A stretch of 64,000 nt of DNA from Salinisphaera sp052044135 (GCF_052044135.1 NZ_JBQDYF010000004.1:175308-239307); one strand, 5' to 3'. Shown: positions 17,228 through 26,624, counted from the stretch's first letter. The notes: a model not told the origin generated them from the sequence alone. Translations and numbers: made by a program.

Positions 17228-18805
17228 ATGAAAAGCGAAAAAACAGCCGGCCTATGGACCCGGCGCCGTTTTGTACAGGGCGGCCTCGCGGGCATGGGCG
17301 CGCTGGCGGTCGCGCCGTTGGTCCTGCCCAAATACGCGTTTGCCGACGCGATGCCGGATCCGGACAAGGTGCTGGATTCCATCAAACCCGGCAATTACGT
17401 GCCGAAGAAGTACCTCGAGCAGTTCGGGCTGGGCCCCGATTCAGTGCTCTGGGATCCGAAGAAAGACTGGATTCGAACGGCCGACTGGGAGTCGATTCGT
17501 TCGAAGTTTTCCGGCCAGACCGTGCGCTTTGCTGTAGGCGCCGCCGACGCGGATTCGGTGCAGGCGACGTTGAAGCCGTTTCAGCAGCTGTCCGGCATCA
17601 AGGTCGAGGTCATCTCGATTCCGGACGCATCGTTCTATACCAAGGCGGTATCCGCCTTCGTTTCCGGTTCGGCCCGCTTCGATGCACTGGAGTATTTCTC
17701 GCCGTGGCTGGGCGATTTCAGCGCGCCGGGCTTTCTGCATGAACTCGGCGATTATGTCGATAAGTACAAACTGCCGTACCAGGATTTCGCCGATACCTAC
17801 TGGCAGAACTACGCGCTGTATTCGGACAAGGGCATCTTCGGGATTCCCTACGATTGCGACTTCAAGATGTTCATGGTCCGGAACAAGCAATTCAAGCAAT
17901 ACGTGGGGCATTCGGCGTCGCCCAAGGATACGGTCAAGACCTGGGGCGACGTGGTGCATTTCGCCAAGACCCTCAACAAAGCCGAGGCCCATATGAATGG
18001 CATCGGCTACATGGGCGGCCGCGGGTTCTGGAGCACCTACACCTGGGAGCATATCGCGGCTCAGTACGGGCTCGATCTGCTGGATTCCGACTGGAAGCCG
18101 CAGATCGTCAGTGATGCCGGGGTCAAGGCGGTGGAAGTGCTCGTCGAGCTGAAAAAATACGCGCCGCAAGGGATCGAGAACTGGGGCTGGGCAGACGATC
18201 GCGCGGCCTGGCTCGGTGGCCAGTTGGCGATGAACATGGCATGGCAGGACCAGGCCAACCAGGCCACTCGCCCCGACCAGTCGCGGATCGTCGGCGATGA
18301 GCCGGTTGCGTTGTATGAGCCGCGCGGCACCGGGGCCGATGCCCGCTTCGCACCGCCGAATCTGGCCGGATCGACGGCTTCGATCGCGGCCAATGCACGC
18401 AATCCAGAAGCTGCGTTCGTGATGCTGGCGTTCTTCACCACGGCCTCGCTGCAGGCCATGAACGGCGCCTCCGCGAACGGCGTGTCGCCGGGATTCATGT
18501 CGGTGATCCACAATGAGAACTTCCAGAAGATCATGCCGCCGGCCAAGATCTGGGGCGATTCGCTGCCCTACGCCTGGGCCGAGCCGCGCATCCCGGGCAT
18601 GTACCAGCTTGAAACCTCGTTGGGCCTTGAACTGAACAAGGCTATTGCCGGCGACGTCAAACCGAAAGAGGCGTTGCAGACAGCGTCCAAGCGCTGGGAA
18701 GAAATTCTGCGGCGCAAGGGGTTCTATGGCGGCAAGCCACCGGTCGACTACAGCGTGATACACGACCGGATGTGGCTGGGCCGCGGCAAGCAAGCGCCGG
18801 TCTAG
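17228..18805 (+). CDS. ABC importer extracellular solute-binding protein, Tat signal
   Basis: Family 1 solute-binding protein delivering the substrate to the membrane permeases. It begins with a twin-arginine signal (TRRRFVQGGLAGMGALAVAP), so it is exported folded through Tat; cleavage is expected near AFADA. Recognisable family segments include FDALEYFSPWLGDFS, GIFGIPYDCDFKMFMVRNK and WADDRAAWLGGQLAMNMAWQ. At 525 residues it is longer than most maltose-type binding proteins (about 420-440), with extra N-terminal sequence before the lobe fold. An RBS (AGGAGAAGG) lies just before the ATG. The bound sugar cannot be predicted from sequence. Confidence 0.9.
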   Translation: MKSEKTAGLWTRRRFVQGGLAGMGALAVAPLVLPKYAFADAMPDPDKVLDSIKPGNYVPKKYLEQFGLGPDSVLWDPKKDWIRTADWESIRSKFSGQTVRFAVGAADADSVQATLKPFQQLSGIKVEVISIPDASFYTKAVSAFVSGSARFDALEYFSPWLGDFSAPGFLHELGDYVDKYKLPYQDFADTYWQNYALYSDKGIFGIPYDCDFKMFMVRNKQFKQYVGHSASPKDTVKTWGDVVHFAKTLNKAEAHMNGIGYMGGRGFWSTYTWEHIAAQYGLDLLDSDWKPQIVSDAGVKAVEVLVELKKYAPQGIENWGWADDRAAWLGGQLAMNMAWQDQANQATRPDQSRIVGDEPVALYEPRGTGADARFAPPNLAGSTASIAANARNPEAAFVMLAFFTTASLQAMNGASANGVSPGFMSVIHNENFQKIMPPAKIWGDSLPYAWAEPRIPGMYQLETSLGLELNKAIAGDVKPKEALQTASKRWEEILRRKGFYGGKPPVDYSVIHDRMWLGRGKQAPV

Positions 18806-18807
18806 GC

Positions 18808-19743
18808 ATGTCGTCCGTGCCGGTATCCACGGCTGCAGTACAGCCAGCCCGCGCCGCTTCCCGGCGGCGCGGGCACGATCCGCGTTGGCTGCCTTATGCG
18901 CTGGTCGCCCCGGCGGTGGCGTATCTGCTGGGCATCACGCTCTATCCGTTCATCTACGCGCTGTACAAGAGTTTCTACCAATCGTCGTTCACCATGCCGG
19001 GCATGGATACGTTCGTAGGCCTCGGCAACTACGCGGATCTATTCCGAAACGGCGATTTCCTCGCCAGTGTCGTCAATACCGTCATTATTTCCGGCTCGTC
19101 GGTGATGGCCGAGTTCGTGCTCGCGCTGGGGCTCGCGGCGCTGGTCTATCGCGATCCGTGGGTCAAGGGCTGGCGGATGATATTTCTCGCCCCGATGCTG
19201 TTCATGCCCTCGGCCGTGTCGTTCATGTGGAAGCTGCTGTTCGTGCCCGGGGCCAGCGTGGTCAACGATTTGATCGGCAGCACGGGGGTATTGCCGGATG
19301 CATTGAACTGGGTCGGCAATCCCGCCCTGGCGCGGCTGTCGCTGGTGGTGGCCGACGTCTGGGAATGGACGCCGTTTCTGTTTCTCATCTTCGTCGGTGC
19401 GCTACAGGCCCAGAACAGCGATCTGGAAGAGGCGGCGAAAGTGGACGGGGCGCGCAGCTGGCAGGTGTTCTGGCAGATCAGCCTGCCGTTGCTGCGGCCG
19501 ATCATAGCGATCGCGCTCGTGCTGCGCGGCATCGACGCCGTGACGATGTTCACCAAGGTGTATGTGATGACCCAGGGCGCGCCGGCTGGCGATACCGAAA
19601 CCGTGAGTTATTTCATCTATCGGGTCGGCTTCAACCAGTTCGATGCCGGCACCGCGGCGGCCGCTTCCGTGCTGGTCCTGATGGTCACGATCGGCGCCGC
19701 GCAGTATGCCGTGAGCCGGTACTTCCGGCCGGCCATGGAGTAG
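18808..19743 (+). CDS. Sugar ABC importer permease 1 (MalF-like)
   Basis: Integral membrane subunit with about six helices. The EAA coupling loop reads EEAAKVDGARSWQVFWQISLP, contacting the ATPase. A hydrophobic start (PYALVAPAVAYLLGITLYPF) follows a basic N-terminus. The ATG at 18808 is 3 bp after the binding-protein stop; only a weak RBS is visible, so coupled translation is likely. The length of 311 residues fits MalF/UgpA-type permeases. Confidence 0.93.
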   Translation: MSSVPVSTAAVQPARAASRRRGHDPRWLPYALVAPAVAYLLGITLYPFIYALYKSFYQSSFTMPGMDTFVGLGNYADLFRNGDFLASVVNTVIISGSSVMAEFVLALGLAALVYRDPWVKGWRMIFLAPMLFMPSAVSFMWKLLFVPGASVVNDLIGSTGVLPDALNWVGNPALARLSLVVADVWEWTPFLFLIFVGALQAQNSDLEEAAKVDGARSWQVFWQISLPLLRPIIAIALVLRGIDAVTMFTKVYVMTQGAPAGDTETVSYFIYRVGFNQFDAGTAAAASVLVLMVTIGAAQYAVSRYFRPAME

Positions 19744-19746
19744 ACG

Positions 19747-20592
19747 ATGGCTTCATCTCGTCGTATGGCACGGCATTCGAGCCGTATCGGCCGCTATCTG
19801 CTGCTGGCGTGCTGGGCGTTCTTCTGCCTGCTGCCGATCCTCTGGCTGGTCACGATCAGCCTGCGCGGGCGAACCGAGACCATGGTCAACCCGCCGATCT
19901 ACTGGCCGCATTTCACGCTCGATGCCTGGCGGGACACCTTCGATAACTGGCCGATGTGGGCGTATCTGCGCAATACCTTCGTGGCCGCGATCGGCAGTGT
20001 ATTGCTCGATCTGCTGCTGGCGATTCCGGCGGCCTACAGCCTCGCGCGTTTTCAGTACCGGGGCCGGGACCAGATCGGCTTCTATATCCTGAGTACGCGC
20101 ATGATCGTGCCAGCCGCCGTGGCGCTGCCGATATACATTCTATTCAAGAACATACATCTCCTGGACAACCCTGTGGCGCTGATGCTGATCTATGCCGCGA
20201 TCAATCTCTCGATCGTGACCTGGGTCATCCGCAGTTACATGATCGAAGTGCCGCGCGAAATCGAGGAAGCGGCGCGCGTCGACGGCGCCCATTCGATCGG
20301 CATCCTGCTGCGCATCACGCTGCCGCTGTCCATATCCGGCGTGGTCACCGCGTCCATCCTGGCGCTCATATTCGCCGTCAACGAGTTCCTGTTCACGCTG
20401 CTGATTTCGTATACGGAAAAAGCGCAGACGTTGTCGGTCGGGCTGGCCATGTTCACGGGCGGCTCGAAAGGGATCATCTACAACGATATTGCCGTCGTCG
20501 CGTTGGTCACGTTTGTGCCGATGTTCATTCTGACACTGCTCATTCAGCGGCATCTGTCACGCGGGCTGACCATGGGGGCATTGAAGAATTAG
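19747..20592 (+). CDS. Sugar ABC importer permease 2 (MalG-like)
   Basis: Second membrane subunit, 281 residues. It has six predicted helices and the EAA loop EEAARVDGAHSIGILLRITLP. The N-terminal segment LLLACWAFFCLLPILWLVTISL and the C-terminal end LIQRHLSRGLTMGALKN match MalG/UgpE types. It starts 3 bp after permease 1 and closes the transporter part of the operon. A 267-bp gap with its own promoter separates it from the next gene. Confidence 0.94.
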   Translation: MASSRRMARHSSRIGRYLLLACWAFFCLLPILWLVTISLRGRTETMVNPPIYWPHFTLDAWRDTFDNWPMWAYLRNTFVAAIGSVLLDLLLAIPAAYSLARFQYRGRDQIGFYILSTRMIVPAAVALPIYILFKNIHLLDNPVALMLIYAAINLSIVTWVIRSYMIEVPREIEEAARVDGAHSIGILLRITLPLSISGVVTASILALIFAVNEFLFTLLISYTEKAQTLSVGLAMFTGGSKGIIYNDIAVVALVTFVPMFILTLLIQRHLSRGLTMGALKN

Positions 20593-20689
20593 ACATCGCG
20601 AAAGCCCCGCTTGCCGGCGGCGTCTCGTGTTTCCGGGGTTGGTGTCGAAAGCGGCCAACTTAGAAACACGGCGGATCGCTTAAAAGAAG

Positions 20690-20742
20690 TTGACAGTGGA
20701 AAAAGCGGCGATGATACTAATGATAATTAGGATATCAAAAGT
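20690..20742 (+). promoter_or_regulatory. Sigma-70 promoter with overlapping operator upstream of the SAF dehydrogenase
   Basis: A perfect -35 box TTGACA (20690-20695), a 17-bp spacer and GATACT as -10 (20713-20718). The sequence TACTAATGATAA overlaps the -10 and start site. The same layout, TTGACA-N17-TTTACT followed by ATTGATAA, precedes the kinase gene on the other strand at 26587-26624. A wider 33-base match occurs at 15633-15665. The position over the -10 would suit a repressor. Confidence 0.65.
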
Positions 20743-20859
20743 ATATATTCAGTTGGCGGAAAGCATCGTCGTTGTCGCGGATCGAAACCGAAGGGATCGC
20801 AGCGCCAAGGCGCGGCGGGGGTCATCGGGCCCCACCGGCGGGCCTGCAGGAGCACGTCA

Positions 20860-22176
20860 ATGAATGACAACCATAGTCTTCTGGCCGATTTGAAGCGTCG
20901 GGAGCGTGACGGCAAACCCATTACCATCGGTCTGGTCGGCACCGGCGAAATGGGTACGGATATCGTTACCCAGGTGAGTCTGATGCCCGGCGTTCGTATC
21001 GGCGCGATCGTCGAATTGGAGCTGGCCGCGGCACGCAAGGCGATCGCGGTCGCGGGATTGGCCGACGGCGTCGGGCGCGAAGCCGACGATACGGCCACGG
21101 TGCCGAAGATCATTGCCGCCGGTGGCATTGCGCTGACTTCGAATCATCTCGACGTATGCGATTGCGAGGCGATCGATGTGCTCATCGATGCCACGGGATC
21201 GCCTTCATTCGGGGCGCGCCTTGCCATCGACGCGTTCGATCATGGCAAGCATCTGGTCCTCATGAACGTGGAAACCGACGTCACCATCGGCCCGCTGTTG
21301 CAGCGCCGGGCCGATGAAGCCGGGGTGGTCTATACGCTCGGTGCCGGTGACGAACCCAGTGCCACGATGGAACTGGTGCGCTTCGTGCAGACCCTGGGCT
21401 ATCCGATCGTTGCGGCGGGTAAGGGCAAGAACAACAAGTTCGATCGATACGCCGTGCCGCGGGATTACGAAGAAGAGGCGGCGCGCCGCAACATGAACCC
21501 GCGCATGCTCGTCGAGTTCGTCGACGGCTCCAAGACCATGATCGAGATGGCCGCGCTGGCCAATGCCACCGGACTCGTGCCCGACGTGCCCGGCATGCAC
21601 GGTGTCGATGCCGGGCTGGCCGAGTTGCCCGGCCTGCTGTGCCCGCGCGAGGACGGCGGTCTGCTGTCGCGCCGGGGCGTGGTGGATTTCTCGGTCGGCC
21701 GCGGCGTGGCGCCCGGCGTGTTCGTGATCGTCGAAACACGGCATCCTCGGATTCGTGAGCGCCTGGAGGATCTGCATGTGGGCAAGGGCTGGTATCACCT
21801 GTTCCATCGGCCCTATCACCTCACCAGCCTCGAAGTGCCGCTGTCGGCGGCCGAAGCCGTGCTCTACCGCAAAGCGGCCATGCAACCGCTACCCCGGCGC
21901 TACGCCGAAGCCACCGCGGTGGCCAAGCGCGATCTGCAGCCGGGCGAGACGCTGGATGCGATTGGTGGCTACGCCTACTTCGGTACGATTCTGTCGGCCG
22001 CGGATGCCGGGGAGCACCGCGCGATTCCGCTGGGCCTATGCGAAGGCGCCCGCGTGACGCAGCCGATCAAGGCCGACGAATATCTGACCTACGCCAACTG
22101 CAGGCCCGATGCCGATCAGCCGATCGTGCGTCTCCGGCACGAGCAGGACGAACTGCTCGCCCCCATCGCGAACTGA
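20860..22176 (+). CDS. NAD(P)-dependent oxidoreductase with SAF domain
   Basis: Rossmann-type dehydrogenase of 438 residues, similar in layout to homoserine-dehydrogenase-like proteins with a C-terminal SAF domain. The nucleotide-binding motif is IGLVGTGEMGTDIV. The middle part includes MNVETDVTIGPLLQRRADEAG and YTLGAGDEPSATMELV. The last 90 or so residues (AVAKRDLQPGETLDAIGGYA onward) form the SAF module seen in sugar-acid dehydratases and antifreeze-like proteins. AGGAG precedes the ATG. Such proteins recur in sugar-alcohol or sugar-acid catabolic loci. Here it probably oxidises or isomerises the substrate before the thiamine-dependent enzyme complex acts. The substrate is unknown. Confidence 0.8.
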   Translation: MNDNHSLLADLKRRERDGKPITIGLVGTGEMGTDIVTQVSLMPGVRIGAIVELELAAARKAIAVAGLADGVGREADDTATVPKIIAAGGIALTSNHLDVCDCEAIDVLIDATGSPSFGARLAIDAFDHGKHLVLMNVETDVTIGPLLQRRADEAGVVYTLGAGDEPSATMELVRFVQTLGYPIVAAGKGKNNKFDRYAVPRDYEEEAARRNMNPRMLVEFVDGSKTMIEMAALANATGLVPDVPGMHGVDAGLAELPGLLCPREDGGLLSRRGVVDFSVGRGVAPGVFVIVETRHPRIRERLEDLHVGKGWYHLFHRPYHLTSLEVPLSAAEAVLYRKAAMQPLPRRYAEATAVAKRDLQPGETLDAIGGYAYFGTILSAADAGEHRAIPLGLCEGARVTQPIKADEYLTYANCRPDADQPIVRLRHEQDELLAPIAN

Positions 22177-22193
22177 CGACAGGATTGTTGATC

Positions 22194-23198
22194 ATGGCGA
22201 CCCGGAAAAAAAACGCGTCCGCAAACACCGCGCCCACGCTGTCGGCGTTGCCGGCCGAGCGTCAACTGGCGCTGCTGGCGCAGATGCAGCTGATTCGTGC
22301 CTTCGATGAGAAAGTGGACAAGTTGTATGCCAAGGGAGCCATGCACGGCACGGCGCACTTCTGCGTGGGGCAGGAGGCTTGCGCGGTCGGCACGCTGGCT
22401 CACCGCCAGGAGGGCGACGTGATCACCGGCACGCATCGAGGCCACGGTCACGCGATTGCCTTTGGCCTGGATCCGTACCGCATGGCGGCGGAACTGCTGG
22501 GCAAGGCCACCGGCTACTGCGGCGGCAAGGGCGGCAGCATGCATATCGCCGACGTCCAGGCCGGCATGCTGGGGGCCAATGGCATCGTGGGCGGCAGCAT
22601 GGGCATCGCCTGCGGGGCGGCGTTCGCCTTCAAACAGCGGGCCCAGGATCATGTCGCGGTCTGTTTTTTCGGCGACGGCGCGGTCCAGGAAGGCATTTTC
22701 AACGAAACACTGAATCTGGCCTCGGTGTGGCAACTGCCGGTGCTGTTCGTGTGCGAGAACAATCAGTACGCCATGTCGCTTTCGGCTGAAAAGGCCACCG
22801 CCGGCGGCAGTATCGCGAACCGTGCGGCCAGCTACGGCATGCCGGCCGAAGCCGTGGACGGCATGGACCTGGAAGCGGTGTACACGGCGGGCGCACGCTT
22901 GATGAACGGCTGTCGCGGCGCCGGGCCGGCCCTGATCGAGACCATCACCTATCGCTATCTCGGCCATTCCAAAAGCGATGCCAATCGCTATCGCACGCGC
23001 GAGGAAATCGCCGAGTGGCGCGCCAACGATCCCATCGAACGCTATATCCGAACGCTGACCGAGCGCGGTCTGCTGGACGACGAGCGCAGCCAGGCCTTGG
23101 CGGAGGCCGCCGCGGACCAGGTCGAGCAGGCGTTCGGCCGCGCCGAGCGCGATCCGGAACCCGAGCTGTCGAGCGCGCTGGAGGATGTCTATGCCTGA
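22194..23198 (+). CDS. 2-oxoacid/acetoin dehydrogenase-type E1 alpha subunit (TPP-dependent)
   Basis: Alpha subunit of a heterotetrameric, thiamine-diphosphate-dependent dehydrogenase closest in look to AcoA/PdhA. It shows GTAHFCVGQEACAVG, RGHGHAIAFG and YCGGKGGSMH. The thiamine motif GDG...N is present in FFGDGAVQEGIFNETLN. The phosphorylation-loop region reads RYLGHSKSDANRYRTREE. The ATG at 22194 has AGGA upstream; earlier in-frame starts lie inside the previous gene. It ends overlapping the E1 beta start. The complex would cleave a 2-oxo acid or acyloin and pass the acyl group to E2 lipoate. Confidence 0.92.
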   Translation: MATRKKNASANTAPTLSALPAERQLALLAQMQLIRAFDEKVDKLYAKGAMHGTAHFCVGQEACAVGTLAHRQEGDVITGTHRGHGHAIAFGLDPYRMAAELLGKATGYCGGKGGSMHIADVQAGMLGANGIVGGSMGIACGAAFAFKQRAQDHVAVCFFGDGAVQEGIFNETLNLASVWQLPVLFVCENNQYAMSLSAEKATAGGSIANRAASYGMPAEAVDGMDLEAVYTAGARLMNGCRGAGPALIETITYRYLGHSKSDANRYRTREEIAEWRANDPIERYIRTLTERGLLDDERSQALAEAAADQVEQAFGRAERDPEPELSSALEDVYA

Positions 23199-24192
23199 GG
23201 ATGTCACCTTCCGCGAAGCGATGACGGCCGTGCTGCGGGAAACGCTGGCCACCAACGACGAAGCGTTTCTGCTCGGCGAGGATGTCGGCGTCTATGGCGG
23301 GGCCTTCGGCGTCAGCCGCGGCCTGGTCGAAGAGTTCGGCACCGAGCGCGTGCTCGACACGCCGTTGTCCGAAGCCGGCTTTACCGGTCTGGCGATCGGC
23401 GCGGCGGTCATGGGCATGCGGCCGATAGTCGAGATCCAGTTCTCGGATTTCATCACCCACTGCATGGACCAGTTGGTGAATCAGGCCGCCAAACTGCGTT
23501 ACATGTTCGGCGGGGCGGCGTCGGTACCATTGGTCTTGCGTACGCCCGGCGGGGCGGGCACCGGCGCGGCGGCCCAGCACAGCCAATCGCTGGAAGCCTG
23601 GTTCGTGCACGTGCCCGGTCTGCGGGTAGTGATGCCGTCCACCCCGGCGGATGCGCAGGGGCTGTTCCGCGCCGCCATGGCCGATCCCAATCCGGTACTG
23701 TTCTATGAACACAAACTGCTCTACAACACCAAGGGCAGCCTGCCGGATCAGCCGGAAACCTATGAAATCGGTCGGGCACGCTGTACCCGCGAAGGCGGCG
23801 ACGTAACCCTGGTCGCCGCGGGCCTGATGCACAACTACGCCCTCGAGGCGGCCGAAACGCTGGCCGGGCAGAACATCGATGCCGAGGTGATCAATCTGCT
23901 GAGCCTGGCGCCGATGGACAGCGATCGCGTATGCGAGTCGGTACGCAAGACCGGGCGTTTAGTGGTGGTCGAGGAAGATGTACGCACCGGCGGCTGGGGC
24001 GGCGAACTGGTGACGCGAGTCACCGAGGGCCCGGCGTTCTACGCCCTGGACCGGGCGCCCGCGCGCGTGGCCTGCGCGGATACGCCGATCCCCTACAACA
24101 AGCGTCTCGAAGCCTCGATCCGGCCATCGCCGGAGCGCATCGTCGAGGCCGTGACCCAGGTTCTGGCCAGCGACCCGGGACGGTACGTCTGA
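23191..24192 (+). CDS. 2-oxoacid/acetoin dehydrogenase-type E1 beta subunit
   Basis: Transketolase-like partner of the alpha subunit (AcoB/PdhB type). Characteristic segments are LLGEDVGVYGGAFGVSRGL, DTPLSEAGFTGLAIGAAVMG, IQFSDFITHCMDQLVNQAAK and VPLVLRTPGGAGTG. The C-terminal transketolase domain has EEDVRTGGWGGELV. The ATG at 23191 is preferred over 23185 because GGAGG (23180-23184) sits 6 bases before it. It overlaps E1 alpha by 8 bp, and its stop overlaps the E2 start (TGATG). Confidence 0.94.
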   Translation: MPEDVTFREAMTAVLRETLATNDEAFLLGEDVGVYGGAFGVSRGLVEEFGTERVLDTPLSEAGFTGLAIGAAVMGMRPIVEIQFSDFITHCMDQLVNQAAKLRYMFGGAASVPLVLRTPGGAGTGAAAQHSQSLEAWFVHVPGLRVVMPSTPADAQGLFRAAMADPNPVLFYEHKLLYNTKGSLPDQPETYEIGRARCTREGGDVTLVAAGLMHNYALEAAETLAGQNIDAEVINLLSLAPMDSDRVCESVRKTGRLVVVEEDVRTGGWGGELVTRVTEGPAFYALDRAPARVACADTPIPYNKRLEASIRPSPERIVEAVTQVLASDPGRYV

Positions 24193-25451
24193 TGGCCGTG
24201 CTGGTCGAAGTGCCGCATATCGGCATGGATCTGGCCGAGGTTACCGTGGTCGAATGGCTGGTGGCCGAGGGCGACCATGTCGCTAAGGGCGATCCGATCC
24301 TGACGATCGAAACCGATAAGACCAACCACGATCTGGAGGCCGAGGTTGCCGGCATCATCCGCCGCTTGCGCGGCAAAGCGGGCGATGTGATTGCCGTGGG
24401 CGAGCCGCTGGCCTGGATCGTGTCGGAAGACGAGCCGGCACCGGCGTTGCCGGATGTGGCGGCCGATAAGGCCGAGCCGCCCGTATCGGTCGAGGCGCCG
24501 GTGTCTGTAGATTCAGACTCGCGTGTCGAGCCGATGGGCGATTCGGACGCCGCCGACCGCGAGCCGGCGCCCGAGTCCGCAGCGGCGGGTGTTGGAGCTG
24601 GGCGTGGCCTTGCCTCGCCGGCTGCACGACGCGAGGCGGCCGCTCAGGGCCTGGATATCCGCGATGTGGCGGGCAGCGGCCCCGATGGTGTGGTCTACCA
24701 GGCGGATGTTCGTGCCGCCGCCGGCCGGCCCGGCGATATGCCGGTTCGCGAGCGTGCATCGGACGAGTCCGCTGCGGGCGAAATTGTGGCCCTGAGCCGC
24801 GTCCAGCAACTGACCGGCGAACGCACCCAGCGCAGTTTTCGCGATATCCCGCATTTCTATCTGGAGCGGGAACTGGAGATCGATGCGCTGCTCGACCTGC
24901 GCACCGAACTGGCGGCGCGGATCGAGCACAAGCCGAGCCTGGGTTGCCTGCTGTGTTTCGCCATTGCCCGCACGCTGACCGAGCACCCCCGGCTCAACGG
25001 TCGCCTGATCGGCACCGATCGACTCGAGCTCCGGCGCCAGGTTCATCTGGGTGTGGCGGTTGCCGGCAAGGACGGGCTGGTCGTTCCCGTGATTCGCGAT
25101 GCCGGCCGGATAGCGTTCAAGACATTCGCTGAACGCTATCGCGGGCTAACCCGGCGGGCCGTGGCTCGTGAGTTGGCTGGCGACGAGATGACCGGCGGCA
25201 CGTTCACCGTATCCAATCTCGGCATGTTCGGCATCGACCGTTTCAACGCCATTATCAACGCACCGCAGTCCGCGATCATCGCTATAGGCCGGCGTCGTAC
25301 CGTGCCGGCGTGGGCGAATGGCGAATGGAAGCCGAAGACGGTGGTTTCGGCCACGCTGTCGGTCGATCATCGGGCCGCGGACGGTGTCGACGGCGCGCGC
25401 TTTCTGGCCGATCTGGCCGAGCGCAGCCGGCATTGGTCATTGCTGTTGTAA
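24192..25451 (+). CDS. Dihydrolipoamide acyltransferase E2 of the TPP complex
   Basis: E2 core of the complex, 419 residues. An N-terminal lipoyl domain (about 1-78) has the lipoylated Lys in IETDKTNHDLEAE. An acidic linker rich in Ala/Pro/Glu follows. The peripheral-subunit-binding domain (about 138-172) reads ASPAARREAAAQGLDIRDV. The catalytic domain ends with SVDHRAADGVDGARFLADL, which contains the HxxxDG active site. No E3 (lipoamide dehydrogenase) is encoded here, so the cell must supply a general one. The start is fixed by the 1-bp overlap with E1 beta. Confidence 0.93.
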   Translation: MAVLVEVPHIGMDLAEVTVVEWLVAEGDHVAKGDPILTIETDKTNHDLEAEVAGIIRRLRGKAGDVIAVGEPLAWIVSEDEPAPALPDVAADKAEPPVSVEAPVSVDSDSRVEPMGDSDAADREPAPESAAAGVGAGRGLASPAARREAAAQGLDIRDVAGSGPDGVVYQADVRAAAGRPGDMPVRERASDESAAGEIVALSRVQQLTGERTQRSFRDIPHFYLERELEIDALLDLRTELAARIEHKPSLGCLLCFAIARTLTEHPRLNGRLIGTDRLELRRQVHLGVAVAGKDGLVVPVIRDAGRIAFKTFAERYRGLTRRAVARELAGDEMTGGTFTVSNLGMFGIDRFNAIINAPQSAIIAIGRRRTVPAWANGEWKPKTVVSATLSVDHRAADGVDGARFLADLAERSRHWSLLL

Positions 25452-25517
25452 GCGTGGCCGGAAGCCCGCGCTGTCATCGGCAACGGCCCCTAACGCTCGG
25501 GTGACGGCTGGCGCGGG

Positions 25518-26495
25518 TTATGTCTCCAGCGCCGAGGCGGCGTTGCCATGCGGTTTCTGCAGCGGCCAGCTGTTCATGATCTTGAGCGTGTGCTCGTACG
25601 ATCGGACGCCGGCCTGAGAGCCCAGGCCGGTGGCGTTGAGGGCCGACGTCGCCTGCGCAAAACGGACCGTGTCCTGGGCGTCGAGACCGTGGCAGAGGCC
25701 GGTGGCAAAACCGGCGTTAAATACATCGCCGCAACCACAGGTGCACACCACCTCGACTCCGAATGGCGGCTGATGGAAGCGCGTGCCGTCGGCATGGTGA
25801 TAATAGGCGCCTTCCGCGCCCATCGTCAGCGTTACGCAGCCGACGCCGCGATCCAGGAAAAACGCAGCGATCTCTTTGTGCTGTTGCTTGCCGGACAGGG
25901 CGGCCGCTTCCTCGATCGATGGCAGAAAATAATCCGTGTAGGGCATCAGCCCCTCGATCAAATCCAGATCCTCGGGCCGGCTCGCAAATACGTCCAGCAG
26001 GGTGATGCAGCCGCGACGTTTGGCTTCCTTGAGCAGGGCGACATTCGGCGCACCGTCCATGCGATCCATGAGGCCGACCCCGCCGAGCAGCAGCACCCGG
26101 CAATCCAGGACCTGGTCGCGCATGGCCGCGGTGACTTCGAAATGGGCGGTGGCCCCTTTCATGTGCAGCGCCGGGCGCTCGCCGTTGGGGCGCGTGGTGA
26201 CGATCGAAGAGGAGGTGCCGACGCCGGGGCAGCGCTGCATGGTGGCGGTATCGACGCCGAAATGTGCCAGTCGCTGAAGTACCCAGTCGCCCATCAGATC
26301 GTTGCCGACCCCACCCACGGCCAGCGTCTTCAAGCCGTAGCGGCTGGCTGCGATGACCGCGCTCCCGGCCGCGCCCGATACGGCCAGGGTGATCTCGTCG
26401 ATAAAGTAGGTGCCGCCGCCGGGCGGCAACGCCGATACCGGCCGACCCAGGCAATCGAAGGTGATAAACCCCATCGAGGTCAGGTCATATCGCAT
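25518..26495 (-). CDS. PfkB/ribokinase-family carbohydrate kinase
   Basis: Sugar kinase of 325 residues, transcribed toward the E2 gene. PfkB features include PPGGGTYFIDEITLAVSGAAG near the N-terminus, VGGVGNDLMGDWVLQRLAHF, and a C-terminal anion-hole motif GCGDVFNAGFATGL with the catalytic Asp. The segment before it reads VVCTCGCGD where most members have DTxGAGD, so the first acidic residue is Cys here. The ATG at 26495 (GAGGAG about 10 bases upstream) is preferred over an earlier in-frame start. It has its own promoter at 26587-26624. It probably phosphorylates the imported sugar or a derivative, which may be the regulator's inducer. Confidence 0.88.
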   Translation of the reverse strand: MRYDLTSMGFITFDCLGRPVSALPPGGGTYFIDEITLAVSGAAGSAVIAASRYGLKTLAVGGVGNDLMGDWVLQRLAHFGVDTATMQRCPGVGTSSSIVTTRPNGERPALHMKGATAHFEVTAAMRDQVLDCRVLLLGGVGLMDRMDGAPNVALLKEAKRRGCITLLDVFASRPEDLDLIEGLMPYTDYFLPSIEEAAALSGKQQHKEIAAFFLDRGVGCVTLTMGAEGAYYHHADGTRFHQPPFGVEVVCTCGCGDVFNAGFATGLCHGLDAQDTVRFAQATSALNATGLGSQAGVRSYEHTLKIMNSWPLQKPHGNAASALET

Positions 26496-26586
26496 GATGA
26501 CGTTACTCCTCAGTCGACACCTCAGGCCTGGATGCGTCGCTTGCACCCGAGCGAAACAATGCCCGGGTTATTCTTTTGTTATTTTG

Positions 26587-26624
26587 TTTATCAATAGTAA
26601 ATGAAGTTTCTTCGGGCGTGTCAA
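26587..26624 (-). promoter_or_regulatory. Promoter/operator of the kinase gene
   Basis: Read on the minus strand: TTGACA (26624-26619), a 17-bp spacer, TTTACT (26601-26596), then ATTGATAAA. This reproduces the arrangement found at 20690-20742, including the shared core TACTA(A/T)TGATAA. It lies about 90 bp upstream of the kinase start. Confidence 0.65.
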
